A stretch of DNA of 6,091 nucleotides, taken from Candidatus Tectimicrobiota bacterium. Its GTDB lineage: Bacteria > UBA8248. Under the pieces are notes generated by a model, which was given only the letters and a program-made list of their open reading frames with translations, was not told where the DNA came from and searched no databases. The translations under genes were made by a program, and so were the position numbers. The DNA is taken from assembly GCA_016184445.1 (NCBI GenBank), contig JACPCT010000041.1, forward strand, positions 1-6,091, written 5' to 3'. Below, piece by piece: positions 1 through 5,854 of the stretch. Every line of letters starts with the position of its first letter. Positions within the stretch are counted from its first letter, which is position 1.

Positions 1-1
1 G

Positions 2-439
2 AAGTTCCGCCCCGAGGGCTTCCAGGTCGCCGAGACGGCCACCCTGGAGGAGCTGCTCCCCCGGGTGGACTTCCTGGTCCTCACCCTCCCCCTGACGCCC
101 GAGAGCAGGGGGCTTATCTCCCGCAAGGAGCTCGCCCTCATGAAACCCTCGGCCGTCCTCGTGAACGTCTCGCGGGGCCCGCACGTCGTCACCCCGGACC
201 TGGTGAACGCCCTGCGCGAGGGGCGCCTCGCGGGCGCCGGGCTGGACGTGACCGACCCGGAGCCCCTCCCCGAGGGCCACCCCCTGTGGGAGATGCCCAA
301 CGTCGTCCTCTCCCCCCACATCGCGGCCCACACCGACCAGGTCCAGACCGCGAGCTACCGGCTCCTCTTCGACAGCATCCGCCGGGCCGTGGACGGCGAG
401 CGGGTGGAATCCCTCGCCAACCCGCAGATATACGCCTAA
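2..439 (+). CDS. D-isomer-specific 2-hydroxyacid dehydrogenase, C-terminal part (5' end outside window)
   Basis: NAD(P)-dependent oxidoreductase of the D-2-hydroxyacid dehydrogenase family, cytosolic, interconverting a 2-keto acid and a D-2-hydroxy acid. The frame is open from base 2 to TAA at 437-439, giving 145 residues of a family usually about 310-340 long. The N-terminal half and the GxGxxG nucleotide loop lie upstream. Visible family signatures are LPLTPESRGLI, then LVNVSRG with the substrate-binding Arg (bases 173-175), GLDVTDPEPLP with the Glu that assists the catalytic His (260-262), and SPHIAAHT with that His (317-319). All three active-site residues are present, so the visible part looks functional. 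It is the first visible gene of the operon, 29 bases ahead of the PrpF-family gene. Substrate (glyoxylate, hydroxypyruvate, phosphoglycerate or other) cannot be decided, and no ACT domain follows, which argues against the long form of SerA. Confidence 0.93.
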   Translation, partial: KFRPEGFQVAETATLEELLPRVDFLVLTLPLTPESRGLISRKELALMKPSAVLVNVSRGPHVVTPDLVNALREGRLAGAGLDVTDPEPLPEGHPLWEMPNVVLSPHIAAHTDQVQTASYRLLFDSIRRAVDGERVESLANPQIYA

Positions 440-468
440 GAGCGTCTCACCGGGGACGGAGGACCTGC

Positions 469-1626
469 ATGGCCCAGCGGAGAATCCCGGCGGTGTTCGT
501 CCGGGGCGGCACGAGCCGCGCCCTCCTCTTCCACGCCCGCGACCTCCCCCCGGATCGCGCGGCCTGGGACCCCATCTTCCTCCGCGCCCTGGGGAGCCCC
601 GACCCCAACGGGCGCCAGCTCGACGGCCTGGGGGGCGGCATCTCCTCCCTGAGCAAGGTGGCCGTCATCGGCCCCCCCTCGCGCCCGGACGCCGACGTGG
701 ACTACACCTTCGGCCAGGTGAGCGTCGAGCGGGCCCTGGTGGACTACAAGGGGAACTGCGGGAACATCTCGAGCGCGGTGGGGCCCTTCGCCGTGGACGA
801 GGGGCTCGTGCCCGCGCCGGGGGACGGTGATACCGCCGTCCGCATCCACAACACCAACACGAGGAAGATCGTCCGCTCGCGCTTCCGGGTGGAGGGGGGC
901 GCGGCCGCCGTGGAGGGGGACTTCGCCCTCCCCGGCGTGGCGGGCACCGGGGCGCGCATCACCCTCGAGTTCGAGGACCCGGGCGGCGCCGCGACCGGCC
1001 GCCTCCTCCCCACGGGCCGGCCGGTGGACGCGCTGGAGATCCCGGGGCTGGGCCGGATCGAGGCCAGCCTCGTGGACGCGGCCAACCCGATGGTGTTCGT
1101 CCGGGCGGGGGACGTGGGCCTGGCCGGGGGCGAGGGCCCCGGCGCCCTGGACGCGCGGACGGAGCTCATGGTGAACCTCGAGCAGATCCGGGCCGAGGCC
1201 GCCGTGCGCATGGGCCTGGCGCCGGACCGGCGGACCGCCTCGGAGTCCGTCCTGGCGGTGCCCAAGGTGGCCGTGGTCGCCCCGCCCGCGCCCTACGCCG
1301 GCCTCAAGGGCGAGCCGGTGCCGGAGGAGGCCTTCGACATCCTCAGCCGGGTCGTCTCGATGGGGAAGACCCACCGCGCCTACGCCCTCACCTCGGCCAT
1401 GTGCCTGGCCGTGGCCGCCCGGGTGCCGGGCACCCTGGTCCACGAGGCGGCCCGGCCCGGCGGGGGGGATGTGCGGCTCGGCCACCCCTCCGGCGTCCAG
1501 GCCGTGGGCGCCGAGGTGGAGGCCGCCGGCGGAAGCGCCCGGGCCAGGAAAGTCATCGTCTACCGAACGGCGCGGCGGCTCATGGAGGGCGCCGTGCTGG
1601 TTCCCGGGAGCCTGTTCACCGCCTGA
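469..1626 (+). CDS. PrpF-family isomerase (2-methylaconitate isomerase / 4-oxalomesaconate tautomerase-like)
   Basis: 385-residue protein of the PrpF family (formerly DUF453), with a diaminopimelate epimerase-like fold. Members move double bonds by proton transfer in small unsaturated di- or tricarboxylic acids: 2-methylaconitate (PrpF), 4-oxalomesaconate (GalD), 3-methylitaconate (Mii). Family motifs in order are FVRGGTSRALLF (residues 10-21), GSPDPNGRQLDGLGGG (42-57), SKVAVI with Lys63, QVSVE (83-87), GNCGNISSAVGPFAV (95-109) with Cys97, and near the C-terminus THRAYALTSA, LGHPSG and YRTARRLMEG. Lys63 and Cys97 match by motif the catalytic pair described for Shewanella PrpF. ATG 469 is chosen because GGAGGA (458-463) sits 5 bases upstream and the family N-terminus begins there; the frame is open further upstream but that part is not protein-like. 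No prpB, prpC or acnD is visible, so a methylcitrate-cycle role is not supported and the substrate is open. Confidence 0.93.
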   Translation: MAQRRIPAVFVRGGTSRALLFHARDLPPDRAAWDPIFLRALGSPDPNGRQLDGLGGGISSLSKVAVIGPPSRPDADVDYTFGQVSVERALVDYKGNCGNISSAVGPFAVDEGLVPAPGDGDTAVRIHNTNTRKIVRSRFRVEGGAAAVEGDFALPGVAGTGARITLEFEDPGGAATGRLLPTGRPVDALEIPGLGRIEASLVDAANPMVFVRAGDVGLAGGEGPGALDARTELMVNLEQIRAEAAVRMGLAPDRRTASESVLAVPKVAVVAPPAPYAGLKGEPVPEEAFDILSRVVSMGKTHRAYALTSAMCLAVAARVPGTLVHEAARPGGGDVRLGHPSGVQAVGAEVEAAGGSARARKVIVYRTARRLMEGAVLVPGSLFTA

Positions 1627-1666
1627 GGCGGCCGAGGGCGCCAAAACCCCCAAGCGAGGACACGCG

Positions 1667-2578
1667 ATGGCCAGAACCACCATCGAGGGAAGCGCGCACT
1701 GGACCCGGCGGGCGGGAGCGGACCTCTATCTGTGGCGCAAGCGCAAGAAGGGCCTCCGGGCGCCCCGGGGGACCGTCATCCTCGTCCACGGCTCCTCCAT
1801 GGCCTCCACCCCCTCCTTCGACCTCCAGGTGAAGGGCGAGCCCGGCTCCTCCTTGATGGACTACCTCGCCGAGCGCGGCTTCGACACCTGGTGCGTGGAC
1901 TTCGAGGGCTACGGCCGCTCGACCAAGCACCGGCCCGTCCCGTGCGGCATCGAGCGGGGAGCGGACGACCTCCTCGCCGCGGCGCGGGCCGTCCGCAAGA
2001 TCTCGGGGGCCAAATCCTTCATGCTCTACGGCATCTCCTCGGGCGCCCTGAGGGCCGCCCTCTTCGCCCAGCGCAACCCCAGGCTCGTCAAGCGCCTCAT
2101 CCTCGACGCCTTCGTGTGGACCGGCAAGGACAGCCCCACCCTCGCCGAGCGCCGCAAGCGCTACGCCGGGGTGGCGCCCGAGTCCCGCCGCCCGGTGAAC
2201 CCCGCCTTCGTCGAGAGCATCTTCACGCGCGACCACCCCGGCACGGCCGCCCCCGCCGTCATCCGCGCCTTCGCCCGGGCGGTCTGCGCGCTGGACGACT
2301 CGATCCCCAACGGCACCTACATCGACATGTGCGAGCGGCTCCCCCTGGTGGACCCCGCGAAGATCACCTCCCCCGTCCTCATCACCCGGGGGCAGTACGA
2401 CGGCATCGCCTCCTTCGGGGACATCCTGGAGTTCTTCCGCCTCCTCCCCAGCCCGGACAAGCAGCTCGCCGTCATGCCCGGCATCGCCCACGCGAGCCTC
2501 CAGGAGAAGAACCGGCTGATTGTCTTCCACCTCATCGAGCGCTTCTTCGGCCAGCCGGACCCCGTCTACAAGGGCTGA
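1667..2578 (+). CDS. alpha/beta-fold hydrolase
   Basis: 303-residue single-domain alpha/beta hydrolase, probably a cytosolic esterase, lactonase or C-C/thioester hydrolase. Visible elements are the oxyanion-hole strand TVILVHGSS (residues 36-44), the strand WCVDFEGYGRS (75-85), the nucleophile elbow GISSG with Ser124, the acid in RGQYDG with Asp245, and the base in GIAHASL with His275. The triad order and spacing are canonical. There is no signal peptide or membrane segment. ATG 1667 is preferred: GAGGA (1656-1660) lies 6 bases upstream and the frame above it reads like shadow of the PrpF-family gene. It begins 40 bases after the PrpF-family gene and ends 4 bases before the aminotransferase, indicating co-transcription. 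A cap region lies about residues 150-235 (RRKRYAG to PNGTYID). The specific reaction is not recognisable; hydrolysis of a product or precursor of the neighbouring isomerase is only an inference. Confidence 0.9.
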   Translation: MARTTIEGSAHWTRRAGADLYLWRKRKKGLRAPRGTVILVHGSSMASTPSFDLQVKGEPGSSLMDYLAERGFDTWCVDFEGYGRSTKHRPVPCGIERGADDLLAAARAVRKISGAKSFMLYGISSGALRAALFAQRNPRLVKRLILDAFVWTGKDSPTLAERRKRYAGVAPESRRPVNPAFVESIFTRDHPGTAAPAVIRAFARAVCALDDSIPNGTYIDMCERLPLVDPAKITSPVLITRGQYDGIASFGDILEFFRLLPSPDKQLAVMPGIAHASLQEKNRLIVFHLIERFFGQPDPVYKG

Positions 2579-2582
2579 GGAG
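2577..2582 (+). promoter_or_regulatory. ribosome binding site overlapping upstream stop codon
   Basis: GAGGAG overlaps the TGA of the hydrolase gene and directly abuts the ATG at 2583, unusually close. A second weaker candidate, AAGGG at 2570-2574, is 8 bases from the ATG. The arrangement suggests translational coupling of hydrolase and aminotransferase. Confidence 0.45.
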
Positions 2583-3746
2583 ATGAGGGGCTTCTCCAGG
2601 AGGTGGGCCGAGGCGCCCGGGCCGAACCGCCTCTCCGCGCTCGTGGCCGCGAAGAAGCGGGCCGGCGCCCCCCTCCTCGACCTCACGAGCACCAACCCGA
2701 CCCGGGCGGGCCTCCCCGCCGTGGAGGGCCTGGCGCTCCCTCCGCAGGAGCCGGCCTCCTACGAGCCCGACTGCCGGGGGCTGCTCCCGGCGCGGGAGGC
2801 GGTCGCCCGCTACTACGCCGGCTGGGGCGCGGGGGTTTCCCCCGATGACGTCTTCCTCACCGCGAGCACGAGCGAGGGCTACGGCTTCCTCTTCAAGCTC
2901 CTGACCGACCCGGGCGACAACATCCTCTTCCCGGCGCCGAGCTATCCCCTCTTCGAGCACCTGGCCGCGATGGAGAGCATCGAGGCCCGCCCCTACCCCC
3001 TCGCCCGCCGCCCGGACGGCGGCTGGGCCTACGCCCCCGAGGCCATCCGCGGCGCGCGGGACGGGCGCACCCGCGCCCTCTGCCTCGTCAGCCCGAACAA
3101 CCCGACGGGGACGGTGCCGGACGCCGCCGCGTGGGAGGCCATCCTGGCCCTCTGCGAGCGGGAGGGCCTCCCCCTCATCCTGGACGAGGTCTTCGCCGAC
3201 TACGCCTGGGCGGGGAGCCGGCCCGTCTTCCCCCTCCGCGAGCCCGCGGCGCCAGTCTTCGTCCTGAACGGCCTCTCCAAGGTCCTCTGCGCGCCCCAGC
3301 TGAAACTGGCGTGGATGTGCCTCCACGCGCCGCCGGAGGCCAGGCCCCCCGTCCGCGAGCGGCTGGACCTCATCCTTGACACCTACCTCTCCGTCAACGC
3401 CCCCGTGCAGCTCGCCCTGCCCAGGCTGCTCGAGCAGCGGGAGGAAATCCAGGCCCAGGTGCGGGCGCGGCTAGCGGAGAACCGGAAAACCCTCGGCGCG
3501 CTCCCCCCTCCCCTCCGCCCCCTGCCGGGCGAGGGGGGCTGGTCCCAGGTGATTGCCCTCCCCGAGGGGACGGACGAGGAGGCCTTCGCCCTCCGCCTGC
3601 TGGAGCGGGAGAACGTCCTCACCCACCCCGGCTACTTCTTTGACATCGAGGGGGCGCACCTCGTCGTCTCCCTCTTGACCCCTCCCCGGGAGCTCGCGCG
3701 GGGGCTCGCGGCGGCGGCGGCGCTGGCGAGATCGTCCCAAGAATAA
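2583..3746 (+). CDS. PLP-dependent aminotransferase, class I/II (fold type I)
   Basis: 387-residue pyridoxal-phosphate aminotransferase, exchanging an amino group between an amino acid and a 2-keto acid. Motifs are LDLTSTNPTRAG near the N-terminus (residues about 32-43), SEGYGF with Tyr100 stacking on the cofactor, SPNNPTGT with Asn173, DEVFADY with Asp201 (pyridine N) and Tyr207 (O3'), and LNGLSKVL with the Schiff-base Lys233. Length is typical. Two positions are unusual compared with aspartate aminotransferase: the phosphate-contacting Arg after the lysine is Lys (PQLKLAW), and the C-terminal substrate-carboxylate Arg is Val, about residue 361 (HLVVSLL). I recall similar changes in a subfamily annotated only as PLP aminotransferase, so this looks like subfamily character, not decay, but specificity is unknown. 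ATG 2583 gives an N-terminus (MRGFSRRW...APNR-type) that fits the family, and follows the hydrolase stop by 4 bases. Last gene of the operon. Confidence 0.92.
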   Translation: MRGFSRRWAEAPGPNRLSALVAAKKRAGAPLLDLTSTNPTRAGLPAVEGLALPPQEPASYEPDCRGLLPAREAVARYYAGWGAGVSPDDVFLTASTSEGYGFLFKLLTDPGDNILFPAPSYPLFEHLAAMESIEARPYPLARRPDGGWAYAPEAIRGARDGRTRALCLVSPNNPTGTVPDAAAWEAILALCEREGLPLILDEVFADYAWAGSRPVFPLREPAAPVFVLNGLSKVLCAPQLKLAWMCLHAPPEARPPVRERLDLILDTYLSVNAPVQLALPRLLEQREEIQAQVRARLAENRKTLGALPPPLRPLPGEGGWSQVIALPEGTDEEAFALRLLERENVLTHPGYFFDIEGAHLVVSLLTPPRELARGLAAAAALARSSQE

Positions 3747-3757
3747 GCCCGTGGTCC

Positions 3758-3828
3758 GTAGGGGCGAATCTTGTATTCGCCCCCCCGACGTACCGTAGGC
3801 CCCGGGCGAACACGAGGTTCGCCCCTAC
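3758..3828. repeat. 71-bp palindromic intergenic repeat with 11-bp terminal inverted repeats
   Basis: GTAGGGGCGAA at 3758-3768 is perfectly inverted as TTCGCCCCTAC at 3818-3828. Inside are two further hairpins: GGGGCGAAT/ATTCGCCCC (3761-3769 with 3775-3783, loop CTTGT) and GGGCGAAC/GTTCGCCC (3804-3811 with 3817-3824, loop ACGAG). The double-hairpin layout resembles REP/MITE-like extragenic elements. It begins 11 bases after the aminotransferase stop and could act as a 3' mRNA stabiliser or weak terminator, but no T tract follows. Copies elsewhere in the genome are expected but cannot be seen here. Confidence 0.8.
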
Positions 3829-3850
3829 AGCGCATCGCGCGGCGGGGCCC

Positions 3851-3878
3851 GTAGGGGCGTATGGCAATACGCTCCTAC
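3851..3878. repeat. 28-bp palindromic repeat, short variant of the preceding element
   Basis: GTAGGGGCGTAT (3851-3862) pairs with ATACGCTCCTAC (3867-3878) around a GGCA loop: 12 pairs, one of them G.T. Both this and the 71-bp element are preceded by CC, start GTAGGGGCG and end CCTACAG, so they appear to belong to one repeat family. Confidence 0.75.
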
Positions 3879-3909
3879 AGAACAACGGTTCACGCCTCCC
3901 TCCCCCGGC

Positions 3910-3938
3910 TTGCCTGGCCGGGCGCCGGGGAATAAAGT
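3910..3938 (+). promoter_or_regulatory. possible sigma-70-type promoter upstream of the MBL gene
   Basis: TTGCCT (3910-3915) and TAAAGT (3933-3938) are separated by 17 bases, each matching 4 of 6 consensus positions. The AATAAAGTA patch stands out in otherwise very GC-rich sequence. It lies about 120 bases before the MBL start. This is pattern matching only and may be chance. Confidence 0.25.
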
Positions 3939-4048
3939 ACCCGGGCACGCGACAAGCCCCCCACATTCCCCCCGCCCCGCCGACGCCGGGAGGGCGCGTC
4001 CGCCCGAGGGGAGGGAGAGGGGGCATCCCTACCCGGACCACGGAGATG

Positions 4049-4054
4049 AAAGGG
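4049..4054 (+). promoter_or_regulatory. ribosome binding site of the MBL gene
   Basis: AAAGGG lies 6 bases before ATG 4061. The alternative ATG 4046 has only GGAG directly touching it, so 4061 is preferred. Confidence 0.45.
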
Positions 4055-4060
4055 CCGCGG

Positions 4061-4803
4061 ATGGACACTCAAGGCTGGTACACCGTCACGGAGTTCGCGC
4101 CGGGGAGCTATCAGATCGTCGAGGGCGGGCGCTACCACATGTTCCTCTTCCTCGGCCGGGACCGCGCCGTCGCCATGGACGGCGGGGTCGGGGTGGGCAA
4201 CCTGCGCAAGCTCCACGAGAGCATCACGGACCTCCCCATCGACTTCATCCTCACCCACACCCACTGGGACCACCTGGGCGGCGCCCACCAATGGGCCAAG
4301 CTGGGCGTCCACCCCAAGGGGAAGGACCAGCTGGCGAAGGACCACGCGGCGAGGGCGCAGGGCTGGGCGAAGCAGTGGGGCAAGCCCTTCCCGGCGGGCT
4401 TCGACCCCGCCTCCTTCACCATCCGGCCCAGCACGTTCGGCTGGACCCTCCAGGAGGGCGGCACCTTCGACCTGGGGGGCCGCCGCTTCCGCGTCTTCGA
4501 CACCCCCGGCCACTCGCCCGACAGCATCTCCCTCCTGGACGAGAGGGAGGGCGTCCTCGTCACGGGCGACCTGGTCAAGCCCCTCGACTGCCTCTACCTC
4601 CAGGTCCCGACGGCCATCCTCCCCGACTACGCGCCCTCGCTGCGCAAGCTCGAGAAGATCGCCGGGCCCGGTTCATGGAGGAGATCGAGGCGGGCAGGCA
4701 CGAGAAGGCCAAGAAGCGTTTCACCCCTCCCGGCTGGGGGCCCCTGGACGAGTACGAGGCCAAGCGCTTCAAGGTGTGGATCGGGGATCACGCGCGGAAA
4801 TAG
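4061..4803 (+). pseudogene. MBL-fold metallo-hydrolase, frameshifted near its 3' end
   Basis: Metallo-beta-lactamase-fold hydrolase of the glyoxalase II-like type; the substrate is not recognisable. From ATG 4061 the zinc ligands appear in order: HTHWDH (His66, His68, Asp70, His71), TPGHSPDS (His151) and VTGD (Asp170). The protein-like frame runs to about 4660-4672 (SLRKLEKIAG). A natural-looking tail (RFMEEIEAGRHEKAKKRF to WIGDHARK) then continues in the next frame to TAG 4801-4803. One lost C in the GGGCCCGG run at 4664-4671 would explain the shift (A-G-P-R-F-M-E-E). However, the usual final strand plus His ligand, expected 30-50 residues after Asp170, is missing, so a longer deletion of 3n+1 bases is more likely. 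Reconstructed length is about 248 residues, slightly short for the family. Either a true pseudogene or a sequence error. Confidence 0.8.
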
Positions 4804-4816
4804 CACCAAGCACGGC

Positions 4817-4824
4817 GAGGGGAG
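4817..4824 (+). promoter_or_regulatory. ribosome binding site for the TTG-started alarmone synthetase gene
   Basis: GAGGGGAG lies 4 bases before the TTG at 4829. No in-frame ATG or GTG exists until well inside the synthetase domain, so this site decides the start. Confidence 0.5.
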
Positions 4825-4828
4825 TCTG

Positions 4829-5803
4829 TTGGATAAATTCCATATCCTTGATGCTTACGATCGACTCAAACCTCGATACGAGAGGCTCGCCTGTGAAATT
4901 CGTTTTGCGCTCGAGCAGCACCTTACAAACAGAAAAATACAATTTGCTCAGTTACTTGAGCGAGCGAAACATCGTGATAGTTTAGCCAAGAAGTTATCCA
5001 GGAAAGATTACATCGACCCTCTCAAGCAAATTGCGGATCTTGCGGGGGTGCGAGTAGTGTGCCTCTACAACAATGAGGTCGAAAACATCTGCGAACTAAT
5101 AGACGAATACTTTGATGTCATCGAAACTTCCGACAAGACAGCAGAGCATAGCTATGACCGAATGGGATATCAGGGAATTCACAAGATTGTAAGACTTGGA
5201 CAGAAGCATGCCGGCCCCAGGTATGACAACCTTAAGGATCTAGTTTGCGAGATTCAAATCAGAACGGTCCTCCAAGATGCGTGGGCACTAATCAGCCAAC
5301 ATCTCATATACAAGAATGAATCTTCAGTTCCCGACAGACTCAGACGCAACGTTAACAATGTCATGTCTCTCTTCGAAATCGCCCAGAGAATGTTCGATTT
5401 TTTACGTGAGGATAGGGAGAAATATGTAGGGAGTATTCAAAGCAGAAACAAACAACCGGAGGCTTTCTTATCTCATCCCATTGATTACGATACTCTGATT
5501 GAATACACGAAATGGAAGTTTCCCAACCTCCAACCTTCAGATTGGTTGATCTCTTTACTATTGGAAGACCTAAATCACAACAACTACAAGAGACTTGAAG
5601 ATATAGACCGAGTTGTAGAATTGGCCAAAGAAGCCGTGGCAGCATACAAAGACGAAAATCCGGATTGGTTTCAGAATGGAACAGACTTCATCACGAAAAG
5701 CCTGGGCTTCGTCGACGTGGAATTTCGTGCAAAGCATCGCTTTGCTAGGCGCACTCGCGAGGCGTTTGAAAAGTACGCCGATATGATGAAAAAGACCTCT
5801 TAG
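4829..5803 (+). CDS. stand-alone RelA/SpoT-domain nucleotide pyrophosphokinase (alarmone synthetase)
   Basis: Predicted to transfer pyrophosphate from ATP to a purine nucleotide (family: GTP or GDP to (p)ppGpp; some toxic relatives use ATP/ADP or tRNA). The 324-residue product starts at TTG. The synthetase domain covers about residues 10-165: RAKHRDSLAKK (Arg45, Lys47, Ser51, Lys55, matching the RPKH..S...K motif of Rel), DLAGVR with the metal-binding Asp70, GYQGIH with the base-stacking Tyr114 and His118, EIQIRT with catalytic Glu141, then W152 and H158..YK. The set looks complete, so synthetase activity is likely. HD hydrolase, TGS and ACT domains are absent. Residues about 166-324 are a mostly helical, charged extension (LFEIAQRMFDFLRED, then DIDRVVELAKEAVAAYKDE) that I do not recognise; no membrane segment. 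GC is far below the neighbours (about 38-43% in two sampled lines), a sign of horizontal transfer. No antitoxin-like partner gene flanks it. Alternatives are a housekeeping small alarmone synthetase, or a toxSAS/CapRel-like defence protein. Confidence 0.88.
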   Translation: MDKFHILDAYDRLKPRYERLACEIRFALEQHLTNRKIQFAQLLERAKHRDSLAKKLSRKDYIDPLKQIADLAGVRVVCLYNNEVENICELIDEYFDVIETSDKTAEHSYDRMGYQGIHKIVRLGQKHAGPRYDNLKDLVCEIQIRTVLQDAWALISQHLIYKNESSVPDRLRRNVNNVMSLFEIAQRMFDFLREDREKYVGSIQSRNKQPEAFLSHPIDYDTLIEYTKWKFPNLQPSDWLISLLLEDLNHNNYKRLEDIDRVVELAKEAVAAYKDENPDWFQNGTDFITKSLGFVDVEFRAKHRFARRTREAFEKYADMMKKTS

Positions 5804-5843
5804 AAAGCCGGGTTTTCTGTCGCAGTCATGGCCTTAGTATTTT

Positions 5844-5848
5844 AAGGA
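5844..5848 (+). promoter_or_regulatory. ribosome binding site of the acyl-CoA synthetase-like gene
   Basis: AAGGA lies 6 bases before ATG 5855, at the right edge of the low-GC block, and supports that start. Confidence 0.55.
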
Positions 5849-5854
5849 TCATCC

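Larger units (their letters stand above)
3747..4060. other. gene-free interval with palindromic repeats and possible promoter
   Basis: About 314 bases with no convincing gene on either strand; the open frames here overlap palindromes and lack family motifs. The left third holds two related palindromic elements (3758-3828 and 3851-3878). An AT-richer patch at 3931-3939 may be a promoter for the MBL gene. The rest (about 3940-4045) is C- and G-rich sequence in which I see nothing specific. No tRNA, CRISPR or riboswitch-like structure was recognised. Confidence 0.7.

Noticed and set aside
286..468. In-frame upstream extension of the PrpF-family gene
   Set aside because: It overlaps the dehydrogenase C-terminus, reads as Arg/Pro-rich shadow, and ATG 469 has a good Shine-Dalgarno site and the family N-terminus.
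1469..1666. In-frame upstream extension of the hydrolase gene
   Set aside because: It overlaps the PrpF-family gene and reads as shadow; ATG 1667 has a well-placed GAGGA.
436..1683. Long open frame on the minus strand (415 codons) opposite the PrpF-family gene
   Set aside because: It is antisense to a gene with clear family motifs and has Gly/Ala/His/Arg-rich shadow composition typical of high-GC DNA.
2520..2582. Upstream start for the aminotransferase overlapping the hydrolase
   Set aside because: The added residues are Ser/Thr-rich shadow of the hydrolase C-terminus; ATG 2583 gives the family-like N-terminus.
1616..2695. Long open frame on the minus strand (359 codons) opposite the hydrolase
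   Set aside because: Complementary-strand shadow of the hydrolase gene; low-complexity Gly/Val/Glu/Ala content and no family motif.
3758..3878. CRISPR array
   Set aside because: Only two unequal palindromic units with no uniform spacers and no cas genes.
3619..4068. Minus-strand open frames across the intergenic repeats
   Set aside because: They read through palindromic repeats and low-complexity GC-rich DNA, with no recognisable domain or ribosome binding site.
3910..4660. Early part of the open frame that later encodes the MBL tail
   Set aside because: Only about 4669-4803 of this frame is protein-like; the earlier part is Pro/Arg/His-rich shadow of the MBL gene.
5802..5818. Short hairpin AGAAA...TTTCT after the synthetase stop as a terminator
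   Set aside because: Only about five A/T-rich pairs plus one wobble, and no T tract following; too weak to call.
5812..5840. Promoter for the acyl-CoA synthetase-like gene using TAGTAT
   Set aside because: Its transcript would start within or just beyond the ribosome binding site, and the -35 match is poor.
4785..5851. GGATCA at 4785-4790 and 5846-5851 as attachment-site direct repeats of the island
   Set aside because: Six bases is expected by chance, and the left copy lies inside the MBL tail coding sequence, not at the composition break.
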